NCBI RefSeq assembly: GCF_000979455.1
Contig: NZ_JJOY01000038.1
Location: 24,682-88,681 of the forward strand
Reading direction: 5' to 3'
From: Methanosarcina sp. 2.H.T.1A.6
GTDB taxonomy: Archaea; Halobacteriota; Methanosarcinia; Methanosarcinales; Methanosarcinaceae
DNA: 64,000 nucleotides
Made by a program: the position numbers and the translations under genes. This document shows positions 8,029 to 15,395 of the stretch, in pieces. The notes below the pieces were generated by a model, which saw only the letters and a list, made by a program, of their open reading frames with translations, was not told the origin of the DNA and searched no databases. Numbering within the stretch: position 1 is the first letter of the stretch; the number at the start of each line of letters is the position of its first letter.

Positions 8029-9528
8029 TCAGACCAGCTGCCTGAGAAATTCTTTGTCTCGCCTGGCAATGAATGCCTCAAGTTCCTTTACCACGTCCCT
8101 GTCTAGGCCGCAGGGGTTATGGTTTTCCAGGATCCACTCTACTTTTTCATGGGCTGCAAGTGCAGCGTCCTTTTGCCCGTTTCTTTCCCAGGACCCGCGC
8201 ATGTTGCGATCGAATATCAGGGGATTGGACTGTCCGTTCATGTTTTTCCTTGTGGATGCCCTGGATATGAAGTGCCCTCCGATTCCGACTTCCTCTATCT
8301 CGTCCAGAGACAGGCGGCTTTCCGTTACATTCATTCCCTTAAGCAGACTGTTGATCATGCAGATTATGTCGTTGTCTATGACCAGCTGTTCCAGGGATAT
8401 CGTTTGCCCCATTTCCAGCATGCCACTGCCGTAAATCAGGTTTGCTCCCGCAAGGGCCGGTAACATTGCGGTCAGGCCTTTTTCAAACCCGGCCTGGGCG
8501 TCCGGCACCTTGCTGTCGGTCTAGGAACCGGCTACATCACTGCAGGGAATTCCGTAGAACTGGGAAAGCCGGGCAACAGCAGCTCCGATAAGGGCCATTT
8601 CAGGTGCTCCTACAGATGCGGTCCCTTTTCTCAGGTCCATGATGGTGGTCGAACAGCCGTATGTAACCGGGGCGCCCCTGTTTGTGATCTGGGCGAGGGT
8701 TATGCCTGCCAGCACTTCCGCATTCTGGACCACGAGGGTGCCTTCCAGGTTTACCGGACCCGTGCCTCCCGCAAGGGCCATGCTCAGCACACAGTTAGGG
8801 ATGTTCTGCCTTGCGGAGTTGATAATCACCTGGGACCCATTGCTGCAGAACTCAAGAGGGCTTGTAGGGCAGTTGCACATGTTTATTAGAGGTCTTTTTC
8901 GGGCAAGTTCCTCGTCTCCCCCGTAGATTATCCTGTTTAGCTCAAAATAGTCATCAAAATGTGTTCCGTCGGCTTCCCCGTAGGTGAACGGCTTGGTGGT
9001 GTTGCAAAGAGCGGTGCCCAGTTCATGGAGGTCAGCCCTACCTTTTTCCAGCCAGTCTCTGGCCGTGACCGTGGGGTCTGCTACATTATAACCCTCACAC
9101 CAGTCGCAGACCGTCATGGACTTTTTGAGGTCAGCTTCGGTGGAGGGCCGGACTTTATGGTTCCCACTGCGGTCGTATTCGAAGAACTGGATCCCTACCC
9201 CGAAAGGTGCCCAGTTTACGTAGGGTCCCGAGCGCAGGACAAGGTCCTTCTTTTTGTCGATGGCTGCAAGCCTCACCCTACTAGGGGCAGACCTAAGGGC
9301 CTTTTCAACCACATATTCCGGGATTTTTACCACATGCTTTTCAAAGTCTACCTCACAGCCCGCATCCGCATATAGCTGCAGGGCTTCGGGGTCAGTGGTT
9401 TCAATTCCGACGTTTTTCAGTACATCAAGGGTGGCTTCGTGAATGGCCTGCAGGTCCGATTTCGTTAATATGTTCAGGCCGAGCCCTTCAATATGCTCCA
9501 GGCCTGCAGGAGTGTTTGATCCTGGCGT
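8029..9528 (-). CDS. mttB: MttB-family trimethylamine:corrinoid methyltransferase with amber (Pyl336) and probable ACG start
   Basis: 499 residues when the TAG at 8521-8523 is read as Pyl336, in VAGS-[Pyl]-TDSKVPDAQAG, the canonical MttB context. The reaction is methyl transfer from trimethylamine or a related tertiary/quaternary amine to MttC. The reading frame upstream shows MttB-like sequence (GLEHIEGLGL) to 9528 but no ATG/GTG/TTG before the in-frame TGA. ACG at 9526-9528 lies 5 nt after GAGGTGAT, and starting there puts Pyl at residue 336, the same number as Trp in the paralog. An internal ATG near 9333 would delete conserved sequence. First gene of the operon. If ACG does not initiate, the gene is silenced by start loss. 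Confidence 0.88.
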
Positions 9529-9660
9529 TTTATCACCTCATTAGAATATACCCAAATCTATGCGTTGTGGTTTTTTCGTATTGTTTGGGATTTTAACACA
9601 GTTTGCTCATTCAGCCAGTTGTTTTCTGGCTGGTTACTATATTAGATATTTATATGTGTC
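9529..9660 (-). promoter_or_regulatory. promoter and leader of the mttB-mttC-mttB operon
   Basis: On the minus strand an ATATAAATA TATA-like box lies at about 9643-9656. About 25-30 nt downstream, at the expected 5' end of the transcript, is CAGCCAG (9612-9618) and its complement CTGGCTG (9626-9632), a 7-bp hairpin with a 7-nt loop. The leader would be about 95 nt. Read directly from sequence; promoter activity is inferred. Confidence 0.4.
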
Positions 9661-10139
9661 CCGGGAGGATTAAACCTCGGTTCTTCGGGTATTTTTTCCA
9701 CAAATATCATTTTCTGAATTATACTATATAAATATAACTTTTAAAAAAAAAGACATGCATATATAGATTTCGTTTTATCATTCAAAAGGTTTATATCAAA
9801 TAAAAAGAAATTTAAATTTGTAGTCTGAAAAGCGAATCCTATAAATATCATAAAAAATTGAAAATGGTTTTGAGACCGAATTATCAGGCATAAGGAGAGA
9901 TTTAAGATAGAAATTAACGAATTAAAGATCAGCTAACTAAGATTCATTGGTCATCGGTTAAGGAATTTTCTTGCCCGAAAGCTATCGATTTTGCACCAGA
10001 AGTCTACCTTAAGTTTTGGCCTATTAACATGAAATCGATACCCTGTCCCAGCTTACAATAGGATCAAATATTTAATAACTGTTGTGAAGTGGAGGCAATT
10101 TATTACGATTCCTCACTTAACCGAAGACGCATGAACTAA
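9661..10139. other. AT-rich divergent intergenic region
   Basis: No gene was seen. The right part holds a TATA-like AAATATTTAATAA (about 10066-10078) suitable for the plus-strand MtmB-like gene. An isolated 18-nt copy of the core of the 26-bp repeat downstream occurs at 9923-9940. Confidence 0.4.
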
Positions 10140-10191
10140 GATTAACTAAAGATCAGCTAACTAAAGATTAACTAAAGATCAGCTAACTAAA
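10140..10191 (+). repeat. two perfect 26-bp tandem repeats in the leader of the MtmB-like gene
   Basis: Units 10140-10165 and 10166-10191 are identical, each containing TAAAGATCAGCTAACTAA. A third copy of this 18-nt core is at 9923-9940. The array ends 12 bp before the start codon at 10204, so with a TATA box near 10070 it would be in the 5' untranslated RNA. It could be a protein-binding or translational control site; this is inference. Confidence 0.75.
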
Positions 10192-10203
10192 GAGATCGGG
10201 AAC

Positions 10204-11562
10204 ATGTACCATATAATAGAACAGATGTTGAACGGGGAAAAAAGAAAAGAAAATGAACACGATGAACTGATCTACAGAACCAGTTCGGAACTTGTCAAAA
10301 CCCATGACATCTCCTTTGATCCCGGGCATCCGGTACCTTCGGATGTAAAAATGGCTGACAGGGTTTATACTGCAGCCCTTGAACTTCTGGAAAGGGTAGG
10401 CGTTTATTCGATAGATACCGGGAGGGTTATTAAACTCGAGAAGGATGAAATTATCAGCGGCATCCAGAATACCCGCAGTTCGTATATGATAGGAAATGGC
10501 ATTGACAAAACCGATGTTTTCTTCAGGGAATTGCTTGACGACAGGAAACCCGTTATCATGGGTGGGCCCTGTGGAACTCCGATTTCGGTTGATTCCTATA
10601 TCCCGGTTCACCGCTCCTATGCAAAGCTGAACTGTATTGATATCATAGCCCCGGCTACGATATATGAGACGTTTGACCCCCACCTTATGAAAACCCCTCT
10701 CAGCCTTTACACCGCCCACACTGCCGTTACACTCGTAAAAGAGGCGTGTGCCCTTGAAGGGCGCCCTGATATGGGTTTTACAGGACCACCTTCTATCTCG
10801 GATTTGAAAGCTGCAATGGCCATAACCCATCCCAGGTTCATGCGCGAATGGGATGTCCAGGAAATCTACCAGCAGCTTGACCTCAAAACCAATTTCGATG
10901 CCATCACAAAGGCTGTCCATTACAGGAGCATAGGCTGCGTTTATCTGTGCGACCAGGGTTTCATCCTGGGGGGCAGGACGACGGACAGGCCCGAACAGAT
11001 GGCAATTGAAGTGGTGGCAGAGGCGTTGAAAGCCAGGCTCATCCACCAGGGACACATGTACTTTAAGCAGGTCGACGACCTTCGGACAGGAGCAGGGTCA
11101 ACCCTGGAGGCCATGTGGGCTTCTTTCATAGGATCCATGGCTCTCACAAGGAATACCAGATACATCCATGGAACCGACATCAACAATTCGGCAGGCCCCT
11201 GCACAGCCATGATGATGTACGAGACTGCAGCCCAGACTATAGGCAACGTTACCTGCGGCACGGACATTCTTGCAGGCCCCATGCCGAATGAGGCCCATGT
11301 AATTGACCATGCCGGAGGCCTTGATGCCCAGTTGATGGCAGAAGTGGCCGAACTTGCAACAAGTTTGTCCCCGGAAGATGCAAACTTCCTGTGCCTTGAA
11401 CTCTTCAAGCTGTACGAAAACAAGCTGAAAAGGCCGGATTACGGGATGCCCTTTGGGGAATGTTATAATCCCAAAACCCTCGAACCTTCCATGGAATACC
11501 TGGAAAAATACCGCCGGGTGCTGCAGGATATTTATGAGCTTGTGGGTATGGGTTCCGAGTGA
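10204..11562 (+). CDS. MtmB-family methyltransferase lacking pyrrolysine (Thr193)
   Basis: 452 residues aligning with monomethylamine methyltransferase MtmB through most of their length: 'GGPCGTPISVDSYIPVH', 'ACALEGRPDMG', 'SAGPCTAMMMYETAAQ', 'ECYNPKTLEPSMEYL'. In MtmB the Pyl202 context is GRPGMGV-[Pyl]-GPE; here it is GRPDMGF-T193-GPP, codon ACA at 10780-10782, with no amber anywhere in the gene. By eye the MtmB active-site Glu229 is kept and Glu259 is Asp. MtmB normally transfers methyl from monomethylamine to MtmC; no mtmC is nearby. The gene is divergent from the mttB operon. Substrate unknown; a pyrrolysine-independent amine methyltransferase or a non-catalytic relative are both possible. 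Confidence 0.85.
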   Translation: MYHIIEQMLNGEKRKENEHDELIYRTSSELVKTHDISFDPGHPVPSDVKMADRVYTAALELLERVGVYSIDTGRVIKLEKDEIISGIQNTRSSYMIGNGIDKTDVFFRELLDDRKPVIMGGPCGTPISVDSYIPVHRSYAKLNCIDIIAPATIYETFDPHLMKTPLSLYTAHTAVTLVKEACALEGRPDMGFTGPPSISDLKAAMAITHPRFMREWDVQEIYQQLDLKTNFDAITKAVHYRSIGCVYLCDQGFILGGRTTDRPEQMAIEVVAEALKARLIHQGHMYFKQVDDLRTGAGSTLEAMWASFIGSMALTRNTRYIHGTDINNSAGPCTAMMMYETAAQTIGNVTCGTDILAGPMPNEAHVIDHAGGLDAQLMAEVAELATSLSPEDANFLCLELFKLYENKLKRPDYGMPFGECYNPKTLEPSMEYLEKYRRVLQDIYELVGMGSE

Positions 11563-11790
11563 GCCCAGACCTCCTACTCCCGATCCTCTCTAAAAAAAGG
11601 CAATTTTTCTTCGATTTGTGACTGACCACCAGGCAAGCTGACTAAGGCGCTTCTGACTAAGACGCTTATATGTACTGTGAATTGAAAAGTGGTTTCCGGG
11701 GGAAAGGAAAGTATTCTCTTAGACCGTGGGATTTTTTCAACATAATGCCTTTCTTACATAATGCCTTTCTTAATTGCGGCACCGGTTTTT

Positions 11791-11850
11791 CGATTGTTTT
11801 TTTAGCTGGTGGCAGGCCGGCCCAGTTCCGTGCAGTGCGGGGGGAGGAAA
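11791..11850 (-). repeat. core of dispersed GC-rich repeat, inverted copy
   Basis: Read on the minus strand it gives a GC-rich '...GGGCCGGCCTGCCACCAG' block followed by an A-rich tail, matching the left core of the elements at 36293, 40376 and 62662. Only the core is visible. It lies in the 11563-12126 gap, which otherwise holds the 14-bp repeat array and no convincing gene. Confidence 0.5.
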
Positions 11851-11908
11851 TGATAAATCTCCTCCCGGATTCCGGAATAGATCAACCAATTAATCAGGGA
11901 CCACCACA

Positions 11909-11964
11909 TTTTTTGATCAGTATTTTTTGATCAGTGTTTTTTGATCAGTATTTTTTGATCAATG
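11909..11964. repeat. four tandem 14-bp repeats containing TGATCA
   Basis: Units TTTTTTGATCAGTA (11909-11922), ...GTG (11923-11936), ...GTA (11937-11950) and TTTTTTGATCAATG (11951-11964). Each has the palindrome TGATCA, and the T-runs recur every 14 bp. The array lies about 160 bp upstream of the asparagine synthetase start codon. Function unknown. Confidence 0.8.
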
Positions 11965-12126
11965 TTTTTAATCTGCATTGTCAGCACATTTTTCCGGACC
12001 TATCTGCTTTCCGGGCAGCGCCCCGTCTTAGACTGTATGGTGATGCACTGCTGAGATGGCAAAATAATAAATACAGGGATGCGCTCGTGTATACCGGATA
12101 TAAAGGACAGAAAAAAAGGTGTAATC

Positions 12127-13599
12127 ATGTGCGGAATAGCAGGTTTGTTCGGAACCCCTGACAGTAATATAAAAGTAAAGAAAATGCTTGCGGCCCTGGG
12201 ACACAGGGGACCTGATGCCTGCGGAATCTATACGGCGGGAGACCTGAGCATAGGAAATACCCTGCTTAAAATAACAGGAGATATGCCCCAGCCCCTCACA
12301 GGGATAGGAGCTCTCGTACTCAACGGGGAGATATTCAATTTTCGCGAGCTTGCAGCCGAAATTAGGCTAAAAACCGATTCTGATACCGAACTGCTTTTTT
12401 CACTTATAGAAACAGGGGTAAAGGAGGGGAGCACGCCGATAAAAGCAGTCTTTTCCGCGCTTTCTAAAGTAAATGGGGACTATGCCCTTGCATATGCCTG
12501 CGGAGGAGAACTTGTACTTGCGAGAGACCCTTCAGGAGTAAAGCCTCTTTTTTATTGCTCCGGGGAAGGAGCAGAAAAGCCAGAGATAGCCTTTGCCTCC
12601 GAAAAAAAAGCCCTTACCTGCATTGGCAGAAAAGCAAGGCCCTTTCCTCAGGGAGGGATTCTGGGGTTCAATACCGAAAACGGGAAAATCAAAGAAAAAA
12701 CCCCGGAAGGATACCTGAAGACAAAATCGCCTGAAAAGAGAATCCATGCAGAAGAAGAGGCTTTATTTCACCTGAGGGTAGCCCTTGAAAAGGCTGTGGA
12801 ACTCAGGCTTACTCCAACTGCCGGAATTGCATTTTCAGGAGGAATCGACAGCACCTTTTTAGCAGCCCTTGCAAAGCGAATTGATCTTGATATTCCCCTT
12901 TATGCGGTTGGGCTTCCGGATTCCCATGACGTTGCCCAGGCAGAGAGCGCAGCTGAGGCTATCGGTATGAAGAGAAACCTGAAAGTTCATTTCCTTTCGC
13001 CTGAAGAAATAGAAGCTGCAGTCCCTCAGGTAATTTATGCAACCGGATCTACTGATCCGATGACGGTTGCAATAGGGCTTCCTCTTTACATAGTTGCAAA
13101 AACTGCAAGAGAAAATGGGAAACGGGTCCTTCTGACCGGGCAGGGTGCAGATGAACTCTTTGGAGGGTACAGGAGGCATGAAGGATTTCTCGAGCAGGGC
13201 CCTGATGTACTTGACAGGGAGATCTACTCTGACCTTGAAAGCATCTCAACAATCAACCTTGAAAGAGATGATATGGTTACAATGGCCAATTCCGTGGAAC
13301 TCAGGGTGCCCTTCCTGGATAAAGAAGTAATTAAAATAGGGCTTGCAATAAGTCCGGAACTTAAGGTCCTGAAAAAAGGTGGCCTTTATACTCGAAAATA
13401 TATCCTCAGGAAGGCGGCAGAAGGCCTGGTCTCTCCGGAAGTTCTCTGGAAAGAGAAAAAAGCAATGCAGTACGGGACAGGAGTACAGAAGGTACTCGAC
13501 TGGCTTGCCAGGGATTCGGGCTTTTCTAAAAAGCAGGGGAACCATATAGAAAAATACCTCATGAAAATTGCTTCGGAAAAAACCGGTATAAATGAGTAA
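12127..13599 (+). CDS. asnB: asparagine synthetase, glutamine-hydrolysing
   Basis: 490 residues. The start codon gives MCGIAGLFG, so Cys2 is the class II glutaminase nucleophile; the first ~200 residues are the glutamine amidotransferase domain ('GHRGPDACG', 'LVLNGEIFNF', 'RDPSGVKPLFY'). From ~236 follows the ATP-pyrophosphatase synthetase domain with SGGIDS and 'TGQGADELFGGYRRH'. It makes asparagine from aspartate, ATP and glutamine. ATG 12127 follows AAAGGTG; the in-frame upstream start at 12079 would bury Cys2 and is rejected. A TATA-like AAAATAATAAATA lies at about 12060. Confidence 0.93.
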   Translation: MCGIAGLFGTPDSNIKVKKMLAALGHRGPDACGIYTAGDLSIGNTLLKITGDMPQPLTGIGALVLNGEIFNFRELAAEIRLKTDSDTELLFSLIETGVKEGSTPIKAVFSALSKVNGDYALAYACGGELVLARDPSGVKPLFYCSGEGAEKPEIAFASEKKALTCIGRKARPFPQGGILGFNTENGKIKEKTPEGYLKTKSPEKRIHAEEEALFHLRVALEKAVELRLTPTAGIAFSGGIDSTFLAALAKRIDLDIPLYAVGLPDSHDVAQAESAAEAIGMKRNLKVHFLSPEEIEAAVPQVIYATGSTDPMTVAIGLPLYIVAKTARENGKRVLLTGQGADELFGGYRRHEGFLEQGPDVLDREIYSDLESISTINLERDDMVTMANSVELRVPFLDKEVIKIGLAISPELKVLKKGGLYTRKYILRKAAEGLVSPEVLWKEKKAMQYGTGVQKVLDWLARDSGFSKKQGNHIEKYLMKIASEKTGINE

Positions 13600-13642
13600 G
13601 TATAAACAGTTTGATGGTTATATCCGAGTAGAAAATTATTAC

Positions 13643-13722
13643 GTTTAATTTATAATCTGATTAAGTTTAATTTATAATCTGATTAAGTTTCATTTAGAAC
13701 CAAAGTTTCATTTAGAACCAAA
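13643..13722. repeat. two adjacent tandem duplications (22 bp x2, 18 bp x2) before cooC
   Basis: 13643-13664 equals 13665-13686 (GTTTAATTTATAATCTGATT plus AA); 13687-13704 equals 13705-13722 (GTTTCATTTAGAACCAAA). Both units begin GTTT and abut. The array ends just before the AGGGGG ribosome site of cooC, so it lies in its leader or promoter. Confidence 0.85.
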
Positions 13723-13740
13723 GTTTCAGGGGGAATTCAA

Positions 13741-14523
13741 ATAAAAATAGCAATTACCGGAAAAGGCGGCGTTGGAAAAACTACTCTCTCAGGTACTCTG
13801 GCAAGACTGTTTGCAAGGGACGGATACGAAGTCCTGGCAATAGATGCAGACCCGGATATGAACCTGGCATCTTCCCTGGGGATAGAAAACCCCCCAAAGC
13901 CCCTCACTGATTTCAAAGACCTTATCCAGGAAAGGGCAGGTACCGAAGGCGGGGCTTTTATCTATAACCCGAAAGTGGACGACATTGCAGGCAAATACGG
14001 AGTAATAGGGCCTGATGGAGTCAGGATGCTTGTTATGGGTACTGTGGATAAAGGAGGAAGCGGGTGCATGTGTCCGGCATCAGCTTTCCTCAGGGCTCTC
14101 CTCAGGCACCTGATGCTTAAGGAAAAGAGTGCAATTATCCTGGACATGGAAGCCGGAATCGAGCACCTTGGAAGAGGCACCACGCGCGGGATGGACCTTA
14201 TGATTGTAGTGGTGGAGCCGGGAGCCAGGTCCCTTGAAACAGCCGAACGGATAAAAAAACTCTCTTCCGAGATCGGGATAAAACATATTGCTGCCGTAAT
14301 TAACAAAGGAGGCGCCGGAAAAGTCAACGCCAGGCTTGAAGAGCTGGGCATCCCGGTACTTGGAGAAATTCCCTTTGACCAGCAGTTAATGCAGGCTGAC
14401 CTGGAAAAAAGGGCTCCGATTGAAGCAGGCGGCGAAGCTGTTAATGCCATAGTGAAAATCAAAGAAAAACTCATGGAAACCGTTGAGGAAATCAGGAAAG
14501 AAAATGAGGCAAGTAAAAAGTAA
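13741..14523 (+). CDS. cooC: CooC-type nickel-insertion ATPase, probable ATA start
   Basis: 260 residues from 13741. SIMIBI P-loop GKGGVGKT at residues 7-14, 'AIDADPDMNLA' Walker-A' region, and the CooC nickel/zinc motif C109-M-C111 in 'GGSGCMCPASAFLRALL'. The family hydrolyses ATP to mature the C-cluster of CO dehydrogenase. The frame is open back to a TAA at 13684 without any ATG, GTG or TTG before the P-loop; ATA at 13741 sits 7 nt after AGGGGG and replaces the Met of 'MKIAITGKGG' seen in homologs. ATG 13858 would remove the P-loop. No CODH subunit is in the window. Confidence 0.9.
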   Translation: MKIAITGKGGVGKTTLSGTLARLFARDGYEVLAIDADPDMNLASSLGIENPPKPLTDFKDLIQERAGTEGGAFIYNPKVDDIAGKYGVIGPDGVRMLVMGTVDKGGSGCMCPASAFLRALLRHLMLKEKSAIILDMEAGIEHLGRGTTRGMDLMIVVVEPGARSLETAERIKKLSSEIGIKHIAAVINKGGAGKVNARLEELGIPVLGEIPFDQQLMQADLEKRAPIEAGGEAVNAIVKIKEKLMETVEEIRKENEASKK

Positions 14524-14621
14524 AGGCTGAAAAACAGCCCTCTACACTTTTTTTACTCAATTTTCTTAATTTTCTTAATTTTCTCAAATTTTTTCCTGCA
14601 ATTTTTTTATATTTTTCAGGC

Positions 14622-15197
14622 TCAGTTAAAATTGCTGTCCGGGGAATCTGTTAGAGTTCCTTTTTTATAAATAAGCCCCAGAAGCCTCATCTGTTTCTCC
14701 CTGATAAGGACATCAGTAGGGTCTATTTCCAGAGCTCTTTCATAAGATTTCATAGCCTCTCCGTATCTTCCAAGATTTTCCAGGACCGAGCCTTTCTGGT
14801 ACCAGGAAAAAACATCTTCGGAGTTGACCTTAAGGACTTCGTCATAACACTCTATGGCTTTTTCAAAATCCTTCAAGTTATTGTAGGCAAAACCCTTGAG
14901 GCACTTTATTCCCAGGTGATCGGGATCGATTTCAAGAGCCCTATTGTAACAGGTCAGAGCTTCCTCAGACCTCCCTATCCTATCCAGGACAAAACCTTTC
15001 TGGAGCCAGGCATCAAGGTACATAGGGTCCAGATTTAAGGCTTGATCATAGAGCCTGAGTTTGTCTTCATAATTCTCAACTTTGCCTGCTGTGATAAGGA
15101 GCTGCCTGGGGTCCTCGGTTTCTTCGGTTTTTCCTGCCGCTTCCAGCTCCTTTTGCTTCATCTTAGCGCTTTCGGTGGTATTTTTTTCCTCTGCCAT
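14622..15197 (-). CDS. TPR protein
   Basis: 191 residues: a charged N-terminal ~45 residues, then about four TPR units ('YDQALNLDPMYLDAWLQKG', 'YNRALEIDPDHLG', 'YDEVLKVNSEDVFSWYQKG', 'YERALEIDPTD'). ATG 15197 is chosen because GGAGG lies 8 nt upstream; the frame extends to 15251. The gene is followed by another TPR gene and a PASTA protein on the same strand, suggesting one scaffold-type locus. Interaction partners unknown. Confidence 0.85.
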   Translation of the reverse strand: MAEEKNTTESAKMKQKELEAAGKTEETEDPRQLLITAGKVENYEDKLRLYDQALNLDPMYLDAWLQKGFVLDRIGRSEEALTCYNRALEIDPDHLGIKCLKGFAYNNLKDFEKAIECYDEVLKVNSEDVFSWYQKGSVLENLGRYGEAMKSYERALEIDPTDVLIREKQMRLLGLIYKKGTLTDSPDSNFN

Positions 15198-15395
15198 TTC
15201 GGAATCCTCCGTTTTCAGATAAAGATTTATTCGGGCCCCTTTCGGAATCATGTCCCATCCTTATTTTTTCCATCTTATGTATGGAATCAGGGTTAAACTG
15301 GTATTGAGCACTTTCGTTTTCAATGAGATATACCTTTTCTGATTCGAATTTTACTGGATACAAAGCAAGACATAAGTTTATGCAGAAAAAAGTTA

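Noticed and set aside
8029-9528. Split mttB as two genes (8029-8508 and 8524-9333)
   Set aside because: The amber is at the MttB Pyl site with intact flanks; a full-length frame runs to 9528.
10183-11055. 290-aa minus-strand ORF
   Set aside because: It is the antisense shadow of the MtmB-like gene.
11670-11930. 86-aa ORF as a gene
   Set aside because: It overlaps the repeat core and the 14-bp array and lacks protein-like composition.
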